In this document: positions 1-7,477 of the stretch, one piece after another
Layout: each line of letters starts with the position of its first letter
Position numbering within the stretch: position 1 is the first letter of the stretch
Assembly (NCBI GenBank): GCA_023212695.1
Contig: JALCCG010000434.1
Location: forward strand, 1 to 12,771
Reading direction: 5' to 3'
From: Sporisorium sorghi
Lineage: Eukaryota > Basidiomycota > Ustilaginomycetes > Ustilaginales > Ustilaginaceae
DNA length: 12,771 nt
Notes under the pieces: generated by a model
The model's database searches: none
Told to the model about the DNA's origin: nothing
Seen by the model: the letters and a program-made list of their open reading frames with translations, nothing else
Translations under genes and position numbers: made by a program

Positions 1-76
1 CTAACCCTAACCCTAACCCTAACCCTAACCCTAACCCTAACCCTAACCCTAACCCTAACCCTAACCCTAACCCTAA
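1..76. repeat. Telomere repeat array, (TAACCC)n on the plus strand
   Basis: About twelve and a half perfect TAACCC units (TTAGGG on the minus strand) start at base 1 and end with TAA at 74-76. There are no degenerate or interspersed units. The orientation is that of a left chromosome end, with the G-rich strand running outward on the minus strand. The array is followed immediately by unique sequence that is coding on the minus strand, without a subtelomeric repeat buffer. Confidence 0.98.
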
Positions 77-937
77 GCGCATTAGAGCAGCATGCGAGGC
101 ATCGAAGGACGGGTTGAAGGATGTGCTCGGGACAGGTATGGTTGGAGAGCGGTTGACGAGAGCGGTGGGAGAGGTGGATATCCCTTGGTGGCCACCGTCG
201 CCTGGCGCGCCAATGCCAACGTCTGGAGCATCGATGTTCTGCTCAAAGTAGGAGGCAGCCCACTTGGAAGGAGGCTCGCCGGTGAGGGCGGCATGTATCC
301 TGTGCACGTATGAGAGCAGAGCATCGGCCAGACCGGGGACGCTGTCGAGGGTGAATTCGCGTGCAGCTGGGTCTCGATGGTTGCAAGTGAGCTGCACTAG
401 GCGTGACAGAGCCCAGTCGATCTGCGAGGGAAGGCCGGACTTGAGTGAGAGGAGAATACGGTTGCTCGGTCCTGGCAGTAAATAAGGAGCTTCAAAGCCG
501 TCGCCGACCATCTTGAGGCGTTTGAAGGGTGCAGCAGCCTCGCCTGCCATGTGCGGCAACCTTGCGGAGCTGCCACGGTGCTGAAGCATGGACGACGGAG
601 TCTGTGGTTTGGCAGGCATGGTTTGAGGACGAGCTGAAGGTATTTGCGGAGCTTGCATATGACGAGCGTGCGAAGGCAGCGCTGCGATGGGTCTCGATGG
701 ATTGGGAAACTGCTGATTTGGTGGTGGGAAGCCGGGGTGTTGATGCTGCTGAGGATGTTGCGCATACGGTAGCATGGGCATTCCTGGGCCTGGATGAGCG
801 AGTGGTGGAATGTAGGGCAGATTTTGGCTTCGGATGACGCTTGGGCTGGCTGCTGGGTAAGCCGCACCCGCACCCGCACCCGCAGCTGGGCCTGCAACTG
901 GGCCCGCGGGCGATGGGTGCTGTGTGTAGGACGACAT
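77..937 (-). pseudogene. RSC9: Rsc9-like chromatin-remodelling subunit, 3' end lost at the telomere
   Basis: Reading the minus strand from ATG at 937, an uninterrupted frame of 287 codons runs to the telomere. Residues 1 to about 145 are a Pro/Gln/Ala/Gly-rich linker typical of fungal nuclear proteins. It includes a GAGAGA run encoded by hexamer repeats at 863-885. Residues about 145-235 look folded: NRILLSLKSGLPSQIDWAL at about 159-177, then a Leu-rich stretch and DSVPGLADALLSYV. This resembles the conserved helical region of Rsc9/ARID2-type subunits of RSC/PBAF remodellers, which act in the nucleus. The family call is by eye. The rest of the protein, where many relatives carry an RFX-type DNA-binding region, is missing. 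The frame enters the telomere as repeated Leu-Gly with no stop. The frame is also open upstream of 937 to a TGA near 1170, so an earlier exon or start cannot be excluded. Probably a non-functional remnant unless another copy exists. Confidence 0.62.
863..885. repeat. Hexanucleotide repeat CCGCAC/CCCGCA within the Rsc9-like gene
   Basis: About four copies of a GC-rich hexamer (GCGGGT on the minus strand) encode alternating Gly-Ala in the low-complexity linker of the Rsc9-like protein. Length variation here would keep the reading frame. Confidence 0.75.
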
Positions 938-1512
938 GAGATGGGAGATTGGAGCTTGGTGCGAGCGTGCCAGAGATGAAATGTGGGATCGAGAGGTATT
1001 AACGGCGAGTTGGTGGATGGAGGAAGGACGGGAGATGCGCTCGCATGGATCAAGCGCTCGTTCCAGTGATCGATACGCTCGTTTTGACGATCGAACTTGC
1101 ACTCCACGAAGCGAATAAAGATGGCAAAGAGTGAACACCGTTGGCAGACGGTCGGATGGAGACAAGCGAGGAAGCGGTCAAGACCGAATGGCTACAGCCT
1201 TATCGATGTGCACTGCCACTTAGAAATCAGCTGAGCTGCTCTGTCGGATTGGCAGCGAGATAGAAACAGGATCCGATGCGGCAAAGTCCCGAGTGTGTGG
1301 TGACAAAGCGATCGGCTCGACCGAGTCGGGACGGATCCGAATCCAAAGTCGATCGTCGTGTCGTGGTGCGCTGTGATGCGGAATCGAGCAGCGACAGCAG
1401 CAGTCTACTCCCCCAAAGTGGGCGAGTGGGCGAAGGCAAGCGGAAGTGCCGAAGAAGAAGAGGGATGTGATTGATTGATGGGATTGTTATGTGACAGAAG
1501 AGAAAAAGGAGG

Positions 1513-1546
<34 letters not shown>
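1513..1546. repeat. A34 homopolymer tract
   Basis: Thirty-four uninterrupted A residues on the plus strand (T34 for the Rsc9-like gene). It lies about 450 bp upstream of the TFIIB-like start codon. Such tracts can exclude nucleosomes in fungal promoters, and their assembled length is often unreliable. Confidence 0.9.
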
Positions 1547-1548
<2 letters not shown>

Positions 1549-1760
1549 GGATGCGTCGAGGTTGTTCCAGAGCAGAGACGCGCATCTCGACGAGAGCAGC
1601 GTGTAGATCTTTTCCTGATCTTCCGCTCTTTCACCTCTTTCGCTCTGTGCTCGCTCTTTCTCTCGTGTCGTGAATTTTGGAGCGCGAATCACCAGCAAAA
1701 CGAAGCTCGATGTAACAACTAGATAATTTTTCAAGGCAAGGGTCCTTTCTGCACGACGGC

Positions 1761-1762
<2 letters not shown>

Positions 1763-1791
<29 letters not shown>
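1763..1791. repeat. AGC/CAG trinucleotide microsatellite
   Basis: About nine and a half perfect AGC units lie in the leader or promoter of the TFIIB-like gene, about 210 bp upstream of its ATG. No credible protein uses this stretch, so it is probably an untranslated microsatellite. Confidence 0.85.
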
Positions 1792-2000
1792 AGGGCGACT
1801 TTTTGTGATTCGACTGGAGCATACAGCTCTCCCTTTCTCTTGACTTCCATCCACTTTTCCATCGGTCGCCTTCGATACCACTCACCAAAGCGACGTTGTT
1901 GCAAATCGGCGTCGATCAAGGACTTCAAGCTGCGATGCGGTGATCAAACCCGAATCTGGCTCCGCTGGCGAAAAGTCAAGTGGATGCCCCTTCTGCAACG

Positions 2001-4109
2001 ATGCAGCAGCAGTTCTGCCCAGATTGCGGATCGTCTGGTACGGTCCACTTCATCGCAGAGATCGGCGAAAAGGTCTGCTCCAACTGCGCCACCGTCTCGC
2101 ACGACCTCCAGATCTACGAGCCCACGAATGTGCACGAAGTAGCCTACGCGCTCGGCGCTCCTCAGGCACATCGAGCCTCGTCTTCCTTTCCTCTTGCACC
2201 GGCTAGGATCTTTTGGTCCAGCGATCGCGAACATCACCGGCACTTGAATGACTTGCAGCGCAAGCCCGAAGTCGACGCTCGCATCAAGGGCACCCTCAAC
2301 ACTCTCGGATATCCTGGTCTCTTTTCGCAGGTCGAATTTCTGTTCAAACGAGCCCGCGACGAGTCTTGGAGGCGGCCGACGCAGACTTCACTTGTTGACG
2401 AGACCAAAGTAGAGGCAGATGCGTCACTAGAGGCCTTGCCACCTAGCCTTGTCGCTCCTCCCGTCAGGTGGGGAAGTGGATCCCTTCTTCTCGCCACCGC
2501 CTGCTGCTATGCCGTCTTGAGGCGCGAAGGCGTCCGCATCGACCTCGCCACCGTCGCAAATGCAGCACAATTGCCCTATCCGAAAGTCAAAACCGCCTTC
2601 AAGCGCCTCCATCTTTTGGTCAAGGGCGCGGTGCGAGACATCAAACTCGCCAACCCAGATGCCTATGTGCGCCGCATCCTCGCTTTCTTTTACTTTCATC
2701 TGGTCAACAAGAGCACATCCGCCCTGACTCCCTCCATCCTCACGTTCCTCAAGCCGCTTCAACGCGCTCTGCCTAGCGCAACTAGCCGCGCGAATACAGA
2801 CGCCACCCATATCTTGCGCAACACGCCCTTCGAGGCAGTCGAGGCGACGGCGCTCGACCTCTGCGCCTTTTGGTGGCCTACTCGAACCAATTCTCCATCC
2901 AGCTTGGCGCATCTCGCCGCGTTTGCAATCGTCGTCGTTGCTCTCGAGGCCCACGTCAAAGCCGCAGCACCCATCCTCGAGATCTTCCGCTATCCCTACG
3001 CCGCGCTCGATTTCGACCCCGACCTTCTCCGCACCGGCCTCGGCAGTGCTCGACACCTCGGCAGCGAGGCCATCTACAACAAGACAACCTGCGATCATCA
3101 TACGGAGCTCTGTGAAGCGTTGAGGCTGCAGGCCGCCAAGATCCCCTGGCTCTCTCAAGCGGCGCCCATCACCAAGACGCCACTTTCAAAACGACGTTCG
3201 AATGCGGTCACCCGCGCCGACGCCAGCAGTGCTGCATCGAGCGACTTGGCTCGCCTCGACGTCATTGTTCATGCTCTCGATGTCCTCGACGTGTGGCGCA
3301 CCCTGTCGTCTAAGCATGCTCAAGTTCAGGATTTTGGCACAAGGTACGTACCAGTGCAGGCTGCTTGGTCGTTGTCGCTAGCGGCGACACCGCCAACACA
3401 GGATACAGCTGACAGCGAGTCCTCTGAGGATGAGCATTCAGAGCGCGCAATGGACAACGACGACATGGACTGCTTCGTGTCCGCCTCGTCGTCGTCGGAA
3501 GTGGACCAAGCGCCACCGGCTGACACCGAAGCTTCGGCAGCAGTCACACGGGATGCAAACGACGAGGTCTGGCCGCGCATCCATCAACGTCTCGAAGCTG
3601 CGGGAGCTCTCAAGCACAGTGACGAGGCTGTAGACCACCCCATCGATCTGCTGACCGACGATCAGGTGGATCGACTGCTGTTTGATGCTGACGAGCTGGC
3701 GTCGCTCTTCCGCACCGATCCGAAGGAGCTCGCTGCGTTCGAACGAGCCAAGGTCGCTGCAGGAGACTGGACTTCTCAATCCGATGACCAGCGTGATGCT
3801 GAGATTGCTGCCTTGGCGCGAAGTTTGGAACAGAAGCCGGCACTAGCTCGCAAGATCAAAGCTGCACGTACAGATTCGATATCCGTGGATGTTGCTCCTG
3901 CCGATGAGATGAAGTCGAAGAAGCGTCGCAAACGGGAGAGTCCATCCCAAGCGCCATCGTCACCGCTGTCGTCAGCTGCCGCTGCTAAGACGCAGTCGCT
4001 AACGACAAGACGGTCAAGCAAACGCACGCGCACGCGCACGCGCACAACAGCAGCAGCAACGAACGCCTCTCTCGGCGAACAGCACCAAGAATCCGACTGG
4101 AGCGAGTGA
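2001..4109 (+). CDS. TFIIB-family zinc-ribbon/cyclin-fold transcription factor, Brf-like
   Basis: A 702-residue protein starting MQQQF. ATG 2001 has A at -3; the frame is open a little further upstream but without another ATG. A TFIIB-type zinc ribbon fills the N-terminus: Cys6, Cys9, Cys26 and Cys29 in a C-x2-C-x16-C-x2-C pattern. Residues about 75-250 contain a cyclin-like helical region, with a helix pair around SGSLLLATACCYAVL and LPYPKVKTAFKRLHLLV. The C-terminal half has an acidic Ser/Asp/Glu-rich stretch, a helical block with LLTDDQVDRLLFDADELASL, then a basic Lys/Arg-rich tail with a KKRRKR cluster suitable for nuclear import. By family, such proteins recruit RNA polymerase, most often Pol III as a TFIIIB subunit. 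The ribbon followed closely by a cyclin region recalls Brf1/Brf2, but I see no clear Brf1 TBP-binding block, so the exact subfamily is open. Length is near that of fungal Brf1. A possible in-frame intron lies at 3344-3415. Confidence 0.8.
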   Translation: MQQQFCPDCGSSGTVHFIAEIGEKVCSNCATVSHDLQIYEPTNVHEVAYALGAPQAHRASSSFPLAPARIFWSSDREHHRHLNDLQRKPEVDARIKGTLNTLGYPGLFSQVEFLFKRARDESWRRPTQTSLVDETKVEADASLEALPPSLVAPPVRWGSGSLLLATACCYAVLRREGVRIDLATVANAAQLPYPKVKTAFKRLHLLVKGAVRDIKLANPDAYVRRILAFFYFHLVNKSTSALTPSILTFLKPLQRALPSATSRANTDATHILRNTPFEAVEATALDLCAFWWPTRTNSPSSLAHLAAFAIVVVALEAHVKAAAPILEIFRYPYAALDFDPDLLRTGLGSARHLGSEAIYNKTTCDHHTELCEALRLQAAKIPWLSQAAPITKTPLSKRRSNAVTRADASSAASSDLARLDVIVHALDVLDVWRTLSSKHAQVQDFGTRYVPVQAAWSLSLAATPPTQDTADSESSEDEHSERAMDNDDMDCFVSASSSSEVDQAPPADTEASAAVTRDANDEVWPRIHQRLEAAGALKHSDEAVDHPIDLLTDDQVDRLLFDADELASLFRTDPKELAAFERAKVAAGDWTSQSDDQRDAEIAALARSLEQKPALARKIKAARTDSISVDVAPADEMKSKKRRKRESPSQAPSSPLSSAAAAKTQSLTTRRSSKRTRTRTRTTAAATNASLGEQHQESDWSE
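4021..4047. repeat. GCACGC hexamer repeat encoding Arg-Thr units
   Basis: A short tandem of CGCACG-type hexamers near the 3' end of the TFIIB-like gene encodes a repeated Arg-Thr run in the basic tail, followed by a short CAG stretch. Confidence 0.7.
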
Positions 4110-4855
4110 GGTCGAGCCGCAGAAGCACCTCATCTTCCGCTTCTTTTTCGATCGCAAAGATACCCTTAGAGAGGAAATGCAGAGTTTCAATATCGCTTCT
4201 AGAGCTCGAAGTGGCTGCGTTGAACCAAGTCGTCTTGCCTCAAACGCGTGTAGTGAGCGCGCGCCTTTCTTCAGAGCTCGTTCGTTGTATCCGTCTTTGG
4301 AAGGCGAAACACACTCAGCAGCAGACGCCATGCTCTGATGGCAGCGCGCGCAGAAGCACACAAGCTCGAGACCACTGAGTGGCTGAGTCAGGGCATGGAT
4401 TCAAAGAGTCATTTTCGACGCCTCCTTTTTTCGGCTTTCTTTCGCTTAGATTTGAGCTCTGTTCTTTTGACAGCTTCAAAGGACACTGACTTGGTTGCTT
4501 CGATAGCTCACTCTTCGCTATTGTCACCTGTCAACCGATACTCAGCGTCCATCGATTCCGCACCCAACTTCTCTTCTTCCCCTTTCGGAATCAGCTGACG
4601 ATGTGCTCGTGGGCCACGGTCAAGCCAAAGTCGATGGCCATCGAGGAGCGCCATGCAGTGACTAAGCCCTTTATGCGTGTGGATGTCTGTCGTGTGACAG
4701 CCTTCCTTGTCACTCGTCCACTTGAACAGTATCGAGGCTGCCTCGCTCTCTTTCGATCAGCTTCCACGTCTGAGGTTGACTCGAGCTCTGGGCTACACTG
4801 CTGAATTGCTGCTGGCAAGGCAGTCGGTCGAGTGGCTCAGTCGGAGGGTCAAAGG

Positions 4856-4863
4856 TATAAGTA
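4856..4863 (+). promoter_or_regulatory. TATA-like element of the dehydrogenase gene
   Basis: TATAAGTA lies about 150 bp upstream of ATG 5006 in otherwise GC-rich sequence. It would place transcription start roughly at 4885-4925, giving a leader of about 80-120 bases. If starts lie further upstream, the out-of-frame ATG at 4881 would open a uORF overlapping the main start and ending near 5162. Confidence 0.5.
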
Positions 4864-4922
4864 TCGGCAGCACTTTGCGGATGCCCCATCGACCCAAGGA
4901 CCTAATCGTAGTTTTCTCTCTT

Positions 4923-4946
4923 CGACTCTGCGACTCTGCGACTCTG
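4923..4946. repeat. Three tandem CGACTCTG octamers
   Basis: Three perfect direct copies of CGACTCTG lie in the leader region of the dehydrogenase gene, about 60-80 bases before its ATG. The meaning is unknown; it may be a small microsatellite or a repeated binding site. Confidence 0.8.
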
Positions 4947-5005
4947 ACTCACAACTTCTATCGACTTCAACCCTCTATCTCTCTCTCAAACTCGTCCACA
5001 TCGCC

Positions 5006-6313
5006 ATGGCTCCCACCGCTACCAACGACCTGCCCACGGCCACGTCGACGACCTACAAGCCAGGCGAGAAGAAGATGCTTGCTCTCACCTGGCACGGCGC
5101 CGAAGACGTCCGGGTCTCCGAGGTGCCCAAGCCCACCATCACGGACCCTACCGACGTGGTGATCCGCACCACAGGCATCACGATCTGCGGCAGCGACCTG
5201 CACCTGTACCACAACAAGATCCCTGACATCAAACCGGGCGACATTCTCGGCCACGAAGGCGTGGGCATCGTCGAGCAGGTCGGCGCCTCCGTCACCAACT
5301 TCACGCCCGGCGACCGCGTCGTGGCCAGCTTCTCGATCGCCTGCGGCAAGTGCGACTACTGCAAGGATCGCAAGTACACCATGTGCGACTGCACCAACAA
5401 GAGCGCCAAGATGGAGCAGCTGTACGGGCAGAAGCTGGGCGGCATCCTGGGCTACTCGCACCTGCTCGGCGGCTACGCCGGCACGCAGGCCGAATTCTTC
5501 CGCATGCCCTTTGCGGACGTCAACTGCTTCCACATCCCGCCCGAGGTGCCGGACGAAAAGGCGCTGCTGCTCGCCGACGTTTTGCTCACCGCGTACCACG
5601 CCATCGTCGACATTGAGTTCGAGCAAAACCACACCGCCGCCGTGTGGGGCGCAGGACCCATCGGCCAGCTCATCTCGCAGTGGCTGCTCAAAGTGTTTGG
5701 CGCCAAGAAGGTGATTCTCATCGACGACGTTGCGCCGCGTCTGCACTGGGCTCGCGACCGTCTGGGCGTGGAGACGATCAACTTCGACCACACCCCCGCC
5801 GTGGCTGAAGAGGTGCTCAAGAAGGTCCCCGGCGGCGTTGATGTTTCGTTCGACGCGGCGGGATTCCGCTACGCCAAGTCGCTCAAGCACAAGGCGATGC
5901 AAGCGGCGGGTGTGGAGACGGACACGTCTGAGACGCTCAACGAGTGCATCCGCGCCACGCGCAAGCTTGGCCGCATCGCCGTGATCGCCGACTACGTCGG
6001 AGAATGCAGCGGGTTTTTGATCGGTGCGCTGATGGAGAAGGGGATCATGCTGAAGGGCAACGGCCAGGCTCCTGTTCAGGCGTACATGGAGGATGTTATT
6101 AAGGAGTATATTGTGCCGGGCAAGTTTGACCCCACGCTGATCCTGACGCACAGGTTCAAGTTGGAGGATATCGCCAAGGCGTACAAGGCGTTTGATGACA
6201 AGAGGGTGGACGAGGTGCGGGGCGTGCCGTACATCAAGGCGTTTATCGAGACTAAGGCGTCCAAGCCTAGGGCCGAGGGCACGCCGGAGCTCGGCCCTGT
6301 GCCGGGCTTCTGA
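5006..6313 (+). CDS. Zinc-dependent alcohol dehydrogenase, glutathione-independent formaldehyde dehydrogenase type
   Basis: A 435-residue medium-chain dehydrogenase, intronless. The ATG at 5006 sits in a good context (gccATGG) after a pyrimidine-rich leader; the frame is open upstream but has no earlier ATG. Catalytic-zinc ligands are visible as Cys61 (in GITICGSD), His83-Glu84 (GHE) and probably Asp191 (LLADVLLTAYHA). Structural-zinc cysteines are 113, 116, 119 and 127 (CGKCDYC...C). The Rossmann motif GAGPIG is at 215-220, followed by LIDD, whose acidic residues favour NAD over NADP. The LADVLLTAYHA block and an insert around residues 130-160 resemble the glutathione-independent formaldehyde dehydrogenase branch (FDH-like ADH). 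It probably oxidises a small aldehyde or alcohol, or dismutates aldehydes, in the cytosol. The exact substrate cannot be read from sequence. Confidence 0.92.
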   Translation: MAPTATNDLPTATSTTYKPGEKKMLALTWHGAEDVRVSEVPKPTITDPTDVVIRTTGITICGSDLHLYHNKIPDIKPGDILGHEGVGIVEQVGASVTNFTPGDRVVASFSIACGKCDYCKDRKYTMCDCTNKSAKMEQLYGQKLGGILGYSHLLGGYAGTQAEFFRMPFADVNCFHIPPEVPDEKALLLADVLLTAYHAIVDIEFEQNHTAAVWGAGPIGQLISQWLLKVFGAKKVILIDDVAPRLHWARDRLGVETINFDHTPAVAEEVLKKVPGGVDVSFDAAGFRYAKSLKHKAMQAAGVETDTSETLNECIRATRKLGRIAVIADYVGECSGFLIGALMEKGIMLKGNGQAPVQAYMEDVIKEYIVPGKFDPTLILTHRFKLEDIAKAYKAFDDKRVDEVRGVPYIKAFIETKASKPRAEGTPELGPVPGF

Positions 6314-6704
6314 GGAGGTCGCTGCTTTCCAGCATTGTCGTTTGGCTTTTGGCATTCTTTTTCCCCTTCTCGGTCCTGTTGATCGTCTGGCTCCTTTCCC
6401 ATCGTTGTTCGGATTCACTCGGTGTCGTTCATCCTCAGTTCGCCGGCTCTCTTCACTCCTCTCTCGATTTCAATCAAGTGTTCAGCATTCCCACGCCCCG
6501 CGATCATCTTCCGTGAAGCGATTGAGCGTCTGATCGCGACAAGAGCCTTTCCACTCTGTCTTCCGACTTCTAGAAGAACGAAGAACGTCACCGAGCGAAA
6601 GCAAATGCAGAGCTGCGCTCGCGTGAGCGGTGAAATCATCTCACCGCAGCTCGACGTAAGTCGCTCGCTGTGATGCAGCTGCAGACGTTTTCAGCTGACT
6701 GACT

Positions 6705-6720
6705 GAGAGAGAGAGAGAGA
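6705..6720. repeat. (GA)8 dinucleotide tract
   Basis: Eight perfect GA units lie about 310 bp upstream of ATG 7031. It may be a promoter element or just a microsatellite. Confidence 0.7.
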
Positions 6721-6902
6721 TGTCAGGGTCTTGACCAAAAGCCTGTCTGTCGATTTGCGCGTGGAGGCTCACTCATCCGGTTTCGGTAAAACTCCTTCTG
6801 AGCTGCATAGAGACGTCGTTCGGTCCTGAAGCACTCCGAAAGAGCAGGTCAAACCTCGAGCGTGTGATGTGTGACGTCTTGGAAGGCAGCGCTGCAGATC
6901 AC

Positions 6903-6918
6903 ACGCAGTCACGCAGTC
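6903..6918 (+). promoter_or_regulatory. Direct repeat ACGCAGTC x2 upstream of a TATA box
   Basis: Two abutting copies of ACGCAGTC lie 28-43 bp upstream of the TATA box of the small gene, a position that would suit an activator site. The sequence pattern is clear; the function is inferred. Confidence 0.35.
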
Positions 6919-6945
6919 ACACCGACGCCTTTCCCCCTTCAGCGC

Positions 6946-6953
6946 TATATAAA
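6946..6953 (+). promoter_or_regulatory. TATA box of the 101-residue gene
   Basis: TATATAAA lies 78 bp upstream of ATG 7031. It is followed by a CT-rich stretch and CATCAATCACC sequences typical of fungal start sites. It is the clearest TATA box in the window and suggests high or inducible expression. Confidence 0.75.
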
Positions 6954-7030
6954 CCCTCGCCTCCGCTTCTTCCCTCCTCTACACCCATCACTTTCCGTTT
7001 TCCATCAATCACCGTCTCATCCCACGCACA

Positions 7031-7399
7031 ATGTCGAACCTCAACACATCGACCGGCCCGCAGCAGGAAATCGCCGGCACGCTGCCGAACAACTACTCGC
7101 TCGGTGGCGGCAACATGAAGGCGGACTACAAAGTGCCTCTCAACGCCAAGCCTAACCCGGAGGCGGGGCGCGACGACGTCAACACGGGTGGGCGTGGTGG
7201 CGATGTTCTGCGCGAGGAGACGCAGGCGCATGTGAGTTTACACCGCTGCCTCGCTTTTTGCAACTGGATACTGACTTGTTGTTGTGTTGTGTAGGATATC
7301 GATCTGCCGCCGAACAAGCCGCACATGCACCCGGGGGCGAACGAGACGCACAAGCAAGTGCACTCGTCGCAGTCTGGTCCGGATAAGCCGCGTGTATGA
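7031..7399 (+). CDS. Small hydrophilic protein of unknown function (two exons)
   Basis: Exon 1 (7031-7231, 67 codons) and exon 2 (7295-7399) join in phase 0 to give 101 residues. The ATG follows a pyrimidine-rich leader and CACA. The protein starts MSNLNTSTGPQQEIAGTLP and is rich in Gly, Asn, Pro, Asp and Lys. It has no cysteine, no signal peptide and no hydrophobic segment, so it is probably soluble and largely disordered. Motifs that look conserved by eye are PNNYSLGGGNMKADYKVPLN and a His/Pro-rich end (PPNKPHMHPGANETHKQVH). I do not recognise the family. Composition and the strong TATA promoter recall small stress- or starvation-induced fungal proteins, which is only a guess. Retention of the intron would add a short tail ending at 7294. 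Confidence 0.75.
7232..7294 (+). other. Spliceosomal intron, 63 nt
   Basis: The donor is GTGAGT at 7232 and the acceptor TGTAG ends at 7294. TACTGAC at 7269-7275 is an excellent branch site followed by a T/G-rich tract. Removal keeps the frame (phase 0) and extends the protein by 34 residues. Confidence 0.88.
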
Positions 7400-7477
7400 A
7401 AGTGTTCATTGCTATGCTATAAACGTCTCGAGTCAAGAGATCAGAGCCCCCAACGTCTCTAGCCACCGTCTGTGTAT

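Larger units (their letters stand above)
938..2000. promoter_or_regulatory. Divergent intergenic region between the Rsc9-like and TFIIB-like genes
   Basis: About 1.06 kb between two divergent start codons should hold both promoters and 5' leaders. It contains an A34 tract, a CAG-type trinucleotide repeat and pyrimidine-rich stretches. No convincing TATA box or additional gene is visible. ORFs here are driven by the simple repeats (poly-Lys, poly-Phe or poly-Leu/Ala translations). In the plus-strand leader, an ATG at 1935 opens a three-codon uORF (Met-Arg-stop). An out-of-frame ATG at 1984 has a poor context. Confidence 0.6.
4110..5005. promoter_or_regulatory. Intergenic region upstream of the dehydrogenase gene
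   Basis: About 900 bp holding the 3' region of the TFIIB-like gene and the promoter and leader of the dehydrogenase. A TATA-like element (4856-4863) and a three-copy octamer repeat (4923-4946) lie near its 3' end. The leader just before the ATG is pyrimidine-rich, as is usual in fungi. I see no further gene. Confidence 0.6.
6314..7030. promoter_or_regulatory. Intergenic region upstream of the 101-residue gene
   Basis: About 720 bp with the 3' region of the dehydrogenase gene and the promoter of the small gene. It holds a (GA)8 tract at 6705-6720, two adjacent ACGCAGTC octamers at 6903-6918, a TATA box at 6946-6953, and then a pyrimidine-rich leader. No other coding sequence is convincing here. 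Confidence 0.6.

Noticed and set aside
397..1107. 236-codon minus-strand ORF overlapping the Rsc9-like frame
   Set aside because: It begins with GTG, not ATG, and has an erratic His/Pro/Arg/Ser composition. The neighbouring frame holds the protein-like sequence. Its first 30 residues look somewhat protein-like and could be a spliced exon, but no start or splice sites support that.
1405..1928. Minus-strand ORFs with poly-Phe, poly-Leu, poly-Ala or poly-Cys runs
   Set aside because: They are translations of the A34 and AGC repeats in different frames and have no other protein-like features.
4832..5005. N-terminal extension of the dehydrogenase by 58 codons
   Set aside because: The extension has no ATG (it begins at GTG), covers the TATA-like element and leader repeat, and adds nothing typical of the family. 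ATG 5006 aligns with the usual start.
4881..5162. Out-of-frame ATG at 4881 overlapping the dehydrogenase start (possible uORF)
   Set aside because: Given the TATA-like element at 4856, transcription probably starts at or after this ATG, so it is not supported as a translated uORF without 5'-end data.
4967..6418. 483-codon minus-strand ORF opposite the dehydrogenase
   Set aside because: Antisense shadow created by strong third-position GC bias; the plus strand carries all zinc and NAD motifs.
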